Positions 6,781 to 8,519 of a stretch of 8,519 bases of DNA are shown piece after piece. Below the pieces are notes generated by a model. The model was not told where the DNA came from. It was given only the letters and a program-made list of their open reading frames with translations, and made no database searches. Made by a program: the position numbers and the translations under genes. Every line of letters begins with the position of its first letter. Position 1 is the first letter of the stretch. The DNA comes from Calditrichota bacterium (lineage in GTDB: Bacteria; Zixibacteria; MSB-5A5; GN15; FEB-12): assembly GCA_008501655.1 (NCBI GenBank), contig QQUK01000146.1:1-8519 (forward strand). Direction: 5' to 3'.

Positions 6781-6866
6781 ATAATCTGTAGTGAATTCCT
6801 GAAATGTCCGGCTCTTTAGAGAATAGTGCTCAAAAAGAGACGATTTTGAAACCTGCCTTTATTATT

Positions 6867-7247
6867 CTATGTCATCTGAAACAGTGCACAGCAGGAACCT
6901 GATGGATCTTTGATATATACATATTTCCCCTGGTCGCCGTAATTTTTCACATCGGTCAGAACCTGTCCGCCAAGGGCGTTGACATCAGCAACTGATTGTT
7001 CAAGGTTATCGACAACGATGTATAGCATCCAGCCTTTCGGAATGTCAGCATTCCCGCCTTTACGGTGGCAGATTCCCGATACCGGGTTTTCGGAATCTTT
7101 GGGAATCATCATAAAATCATCATAGTCACCCATCGAGAAGGCATGTTCAGTCCATCCGGTGACTTTAGCATAAAAGTTTTTAACATCTACAGCGTTGTCA
7201 ACCGTCAGATCGATCCATCCGATTGTTCCGATTTTACTTTCCGTCAT
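6867..7247 (-). CDS. VOC (glyoxalase/bleomycin resistance/dioxygenase) fold protein
   Basis: 126 residues, one VOC domain made of two beta-alpha-beta-beta-beta halves: IGTIGWIDLTVDNAVDVKNFYAKVTGW (6-32) opens the first and KGWMLYIVVDNLEQSVADVNALGGQVL (71-97) the second, closing with IKDPSGSCCALFQ (112-124). This is closest to the small Cfp30B-like VOC subgroup that covers many uncharacterised proteins; substrate and metal cannot be told. No signal peptide, so cytoplasmic. The start is ATG 7245-7247 because AAGGAGG lies 6 nt upstream; the frame runs 11 codons further up without a good site. It overlaps the end of the diheme cytochrome gene by 14 bp, implying co-transcription and coupling. It stops at TAG, with family-typical length, which shows TAG is a working stop codon in this genome. 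Confidence 0.9.
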   Translation of the reverse strand: MTESKIGTIGWIDLTVDNAVDVKNFYAKVTGWTEHAFSMGDYDDFMMIPKDSENPVSGICHRKGGNADIPKGWMLYIVVDNLEQSVADVNALGGQVLTDVKNYGDQGKYVYIKDPSGSCCALFQMT

Positions 7248-8013
7248 TTGCTTCCTCCTTAGATTTTTGTAACTGGTCAAGGGTCCGTTTCATTCTGCCG
7301 TTTTCCGGATCATGTTCCAGCACAACTTTACATGCTTCGATAGCTTCATCAATCATACCGGCACCGACATATATCATAACATAAAATTCTTTAGTATCTG
7401 TGTGTTCAGGATAAACTTCATCATTTAAATTCAGAAATGCAATCGCATCATCAATCATTCCGTTTTCAGCAAGTTCCACTGCAGTAAGATTCAGGACATC
7501 CTCAGAGAAATCATAAATTGCCATACCGTAGTACTCATCTTTCAGTTGATGATAAAGTGCGATTGCTGAGTCGATACCGTTTTCTTTTACGGATGTTATC
7601 AACTCATCGTTGAGCACTACCGGTTCTTTGTAGCCGTGGTGGCAGGTAAAGCAGGTAACTTCGGGGGAGTGTTCAGCGGTAGCAAGTTTTGCTATGTGTG
7701 ATTTATTGATATCGGCGGTCATGATCATCATTGAGCGGGCGATTTCTTTGTGGGTAAGGGAATCGGAAGCAAAATTAAACTGGCTGCGTCCTTCGGATTC
7801 TTCACGGATATGGCAGAAAGTACAGCGGACTCCGAGAGCCTGGGTAATTTTTTTCATTTTCCCAATAAGTTCGGGACGTTTGATGTTTTTATCGATGACC
7901 TGAAGATTATCAAATTCCGTTGTTTTCTCATCCTGCGCAAATGATGGTGAAACAAAAAGAGCACCAATTGTGGCAAATGAAAAAACAATAATGGCGGGTA
8001 TTTTAAGGTTCAT
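7234..8013 (-). CDS. Exported diheme cytochrome, CytoC_RC-like, with TPR-type C-terminal tail
   Basis: 259 residues. Signal peptide 1-26 with an Ala-X-Ala type site (SFA|QDE), so a soluble or loosely attached periplasmic protein. Two heme sites: CTFCH (64-68) within ELIGKMKKITQALGVRC, and CFTCH (121-125) within HSPEVTCFTCHHG; between them FASDSLTHKEIARSMMIM. This helix-Met-CXXCH layout matches the family named for the photosynthetic reaction-centre cytochrome subunit, but here with two hemes rather than four; M53 and one of M95/M96/M98 are likely sixth ligands. There are no reaction-centre genes here, and this short form is also found in non-phototrophs. Residues about 138-250 are helical with TPR-like repeats (MIDDAIAFLNLNDEVYPEH, MIDEAIEACKVVLEHDPEN), suggesting a protein-docking tail. 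Start: AAGG 6 nt before ATG 8011-8013. First gene of a two-gene operon with the VOC protein. Confidence 0.9.
   Translation of the reverse strand: MNLKIPAIIVFSFATIGALFVSPSFAQDEKTTEFDNLQVIDKNIKRPELIGKMKKITQALGVRCTFCHIREESEGRSQFNFASDSLTHKEIARSMMIMTADINKSHIAKLATAEHSPEVTCFTCHHGYKEPVVLNDELITSVKENGIDSAIALYHQLKDEYYGMAIYDFSEDVLNLTAVELAENGMIDDAIAFLNLNDEVYPEHTDTKEFYVMIYVGAGMIDEAIEACKVVLEHDPENGRMKRTLDQLQKSKEEANDGK
7254..7260 (-). promoter_or_regulatory. Strong ribosome binding site of the VOC gene, inside the cytochrome gene
   Basis: AAGGAGG on the minus strand, 6 nt before ATG 7247, lies within the last codons of the diheme cytochrome (the KEEAN region). It decides the VOC start and shows the two genes are read from one message. 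Confidence 0.85.
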
Positions 8014-8068
8014 GATGTACCTTATGATATATTTGTGGGTTATTGTTCTCTATTATTTTAGACGTCAA

Positions 8069-8077
8069 AGTATACCA
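8069..8077 (-). promoter_or_regulatory. Putative extended -10 promoter of the diheme cytochrome operon
   Basis: The minus strand reads TGGTATACT (8077-8069), an extended -10 (TGnTATAAT with one mismatch), about 55 bp upstream of the cytochrome start. No convincing -35 lies at 17 bp, as allowed for extended -10 promoters. Supported by position and a short match only. Confidence 0.35.
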
Positions 8078-8115
8078 AATGTTTCGGTCGGGCGAAAGTG
8101 GAAAGTTTTCTGTAT

Positions 8116-8152
8116 AAAAAGTCCCCTTCGACTCCGCTCAGGGTGACTTTTT
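8116..8152. repeat. Palindromic repeat with A/T-run flanks; terminator-like hairpin
   Basis: AAAAAGTCCCCT pairs with AGGGTGACTTTTT leaving one bulged base, with the loop CTTCGAC..CGCTCA. The core CTTCGAC-n-GCTCAG-n-GTGAC resembles small dispersed repeats found between genes in many bacterial genomes (from memory). The flanking A and T runs make it look like a bidirectional intrinsic terminator. Confidence 0.65.
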
Positions 8153-8166
8153 AATATCGTTAGCAT

Positions 8167-8189
8167 TTCTGTCATTAATTCTGTCATTA
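8167..8189. repeat. Short tandem duplication, 12-bp period
   Basis: TTCTGTCATTA occurs at 8167-8177 and 8179-8189, separated by one A. A small local duplication in AT-rich spacer DNA; no function seen. Confidence 0.6.
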
Positions 8190-8224
8190 TTTCTGAATCT
8201 CATTTTAGTCATATATAATCTCCT

Positions 8225-8242
8225 TTCCCGCGAAGGCGGGAA
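8225..8242. repeat. Small palindrome TTCCCGC-GAAG-GCGGGAA
   Basis: Perfect 7-bp stem with a GAAG loop, followed by TCC. This is the widespread 'TTCCCGC...GCGGGAAT' class of intergenic palindromes, similar in outline to neisserial dRS3. No T-run follows, so not a terminator. Confidence 0.7.
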
Positions 8243-8254
8243 TCCAGCCAATAA

Positions 8255-8277
8255 GTCACACTGAGCCTGTCGAAGTG
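8255..8277 (-). repeat. Inverted copy of the CTTCGAC/GCTCAG/GTGAC repeat
   Basis: Read on the minus strand, this segment gives CTTCGACAGGCTCAG followed by TGTGAC, matching the core of the element at 8126-8147 except for the centre, where it is one base shorter. The two copies lie in opposite orientation about 110 bp apart. Confidence 0.65.
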
Positions 8278-8289
8278 AGTTCCTATATC

Positions 8290-8345
8290 GTGCAAGCCAG
8301 ACGTCCTTTGCAATAAATAGTGCAAGCCAGACGTCCTCGTCTGGC
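8290..8345. repeat. GCCAGACG...CGTCTGGC palindrome with a partial direct copy
   Basis: GTGCAAGCCAGACGTCCT is present at 8290-8307 and again at 8320-8337, 30 bp apart. Only the second copy has its right arm, forming the perfect palindrome GCCAGACG-TCCT-CGTCTGGC (8326-8345); the first is a half-element. This suggests local duplication or truncated insertion of a mobile intergenic palindrome. Confidence 0.75.
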
Positions 8346-8519
8346 GGTTTTCAAAATGGGTTCGTTTGCTCATTTTCGGGGACCCTGATTTTCGCTTTAA
8401 AGCCATTTTGATTTTGTTCATAGTTTTCCTTTCACATACGGTTGTTCATGTAAGGAAAGTGTGAGTAAAGAGTGGTAATGTTGTAGGGAAAGTGTGGGGG
8501 GGAGTTATAACAATTTTAA
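8346..8519. other. Apparently non-coding end of the window
   Basis: No ORF with coding character is seen here. It holds a weak 8-bp inverted repeat CAAAATGG (8352-8359) / CCATTTTG (8403-8410), and GGAAAGTGTG twice as a direct repeat (8454-8463 and 8487-8496), the second followed by a G-run. No terminator, tRNA-like fold or clear promoter was recognised. Confidence 0.5.

Noticed and set aside
6812..6839. CTCTTT/AAAGAG inverted repeat as terminator of the VOC operon
   Set aside because: Six-base AT-rich stem with a 16-nt loop and no T-run on either strand; too weak to call.
7234..8013. Photosynthetic reaction-centre cytochrome
   Set aside because: Only two CXXCH sites rather than four, a TPR-like tail, and no other phototrophy gene in the window.
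8209..8421. 70-codon minus-strand ORF as a real gene
   Set aside because: Its distal part (RTSGLHYLLQRTSGLH, FDRLS, WLDSRLRGKG) is the translation of three palindromic repeats, a well-known source of spurious ORFs, despite an acceptable ribosome site.

Overview
The window looks like chromosomal DNA from a Gram-negative environmental bacterium of moderate to low GC content. Three predicted lipoproteins carry lipobox cysteines, one fragment looks like an outer-membrane beta-barrel, and there are two exported c-type cytochromes. Style (Asn/Pro-rich linkers after the lipobox, PhzF, TPR-tailed CytoC_RC cytochromes) would fit an uncultured FCB-type lineage, but no marker gene here fixes the phylum.

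Layout, left to right. (1) 1-459 (+): 3' part of a beta-barrel-like gene with an in-frame TAG at 88-90. (2) 456-1559 (+): start-stop coupled to it, a lipoprotein that is mostly 38 near-perfect D-[T/S]-x4 hexapeptides plus a 96-residue C-terminal domain I do not recognise. (3) 1579-1610: terminator hairpin between convergent genes. (4) 1610-3148 (-): ComM/YifB AAA+ ATPase. (5) 3149-3336: divergent spacer with a hairpin in the comM leader and a promoter-like site facing right. (6) 3337-4128 (+): PhzF-family isomerase. (7) 4199-4226: good sigma70-type promoter, then a two-gene operon: a five-heme cytochrome lipoprotein (4289-5635) and a YVTN-type beta-propeller lipoprotein (5646-6725), closed by a strong terminator (6748-6780). 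(8) 8013-6867 (-): a second two-gene operon, a diheme CytoC_RC-like cytochrome with a TPR tail overlapping a VOC-domain protein by 14 bp. (9) 8078-8519: no convincing gene; it holds a cluster of four small palindromic repeats of the REP-like kind.

Common thread: the window is rich in cell-envelope proteins. The two cytochrome operons are convergent and each couples an exported multiheme protein with one partner, suggesting periplasmic or outer-membrane electron transfer; the actual donors and acceptors cannot be read from the sequence. The most unusual item is the DT-hexapeptide lipoprotein, whose 229-residue repeat tract contains no Lys, Arg, His, Gly, Pro, Cys or Trp and exactly one Asp per unit.
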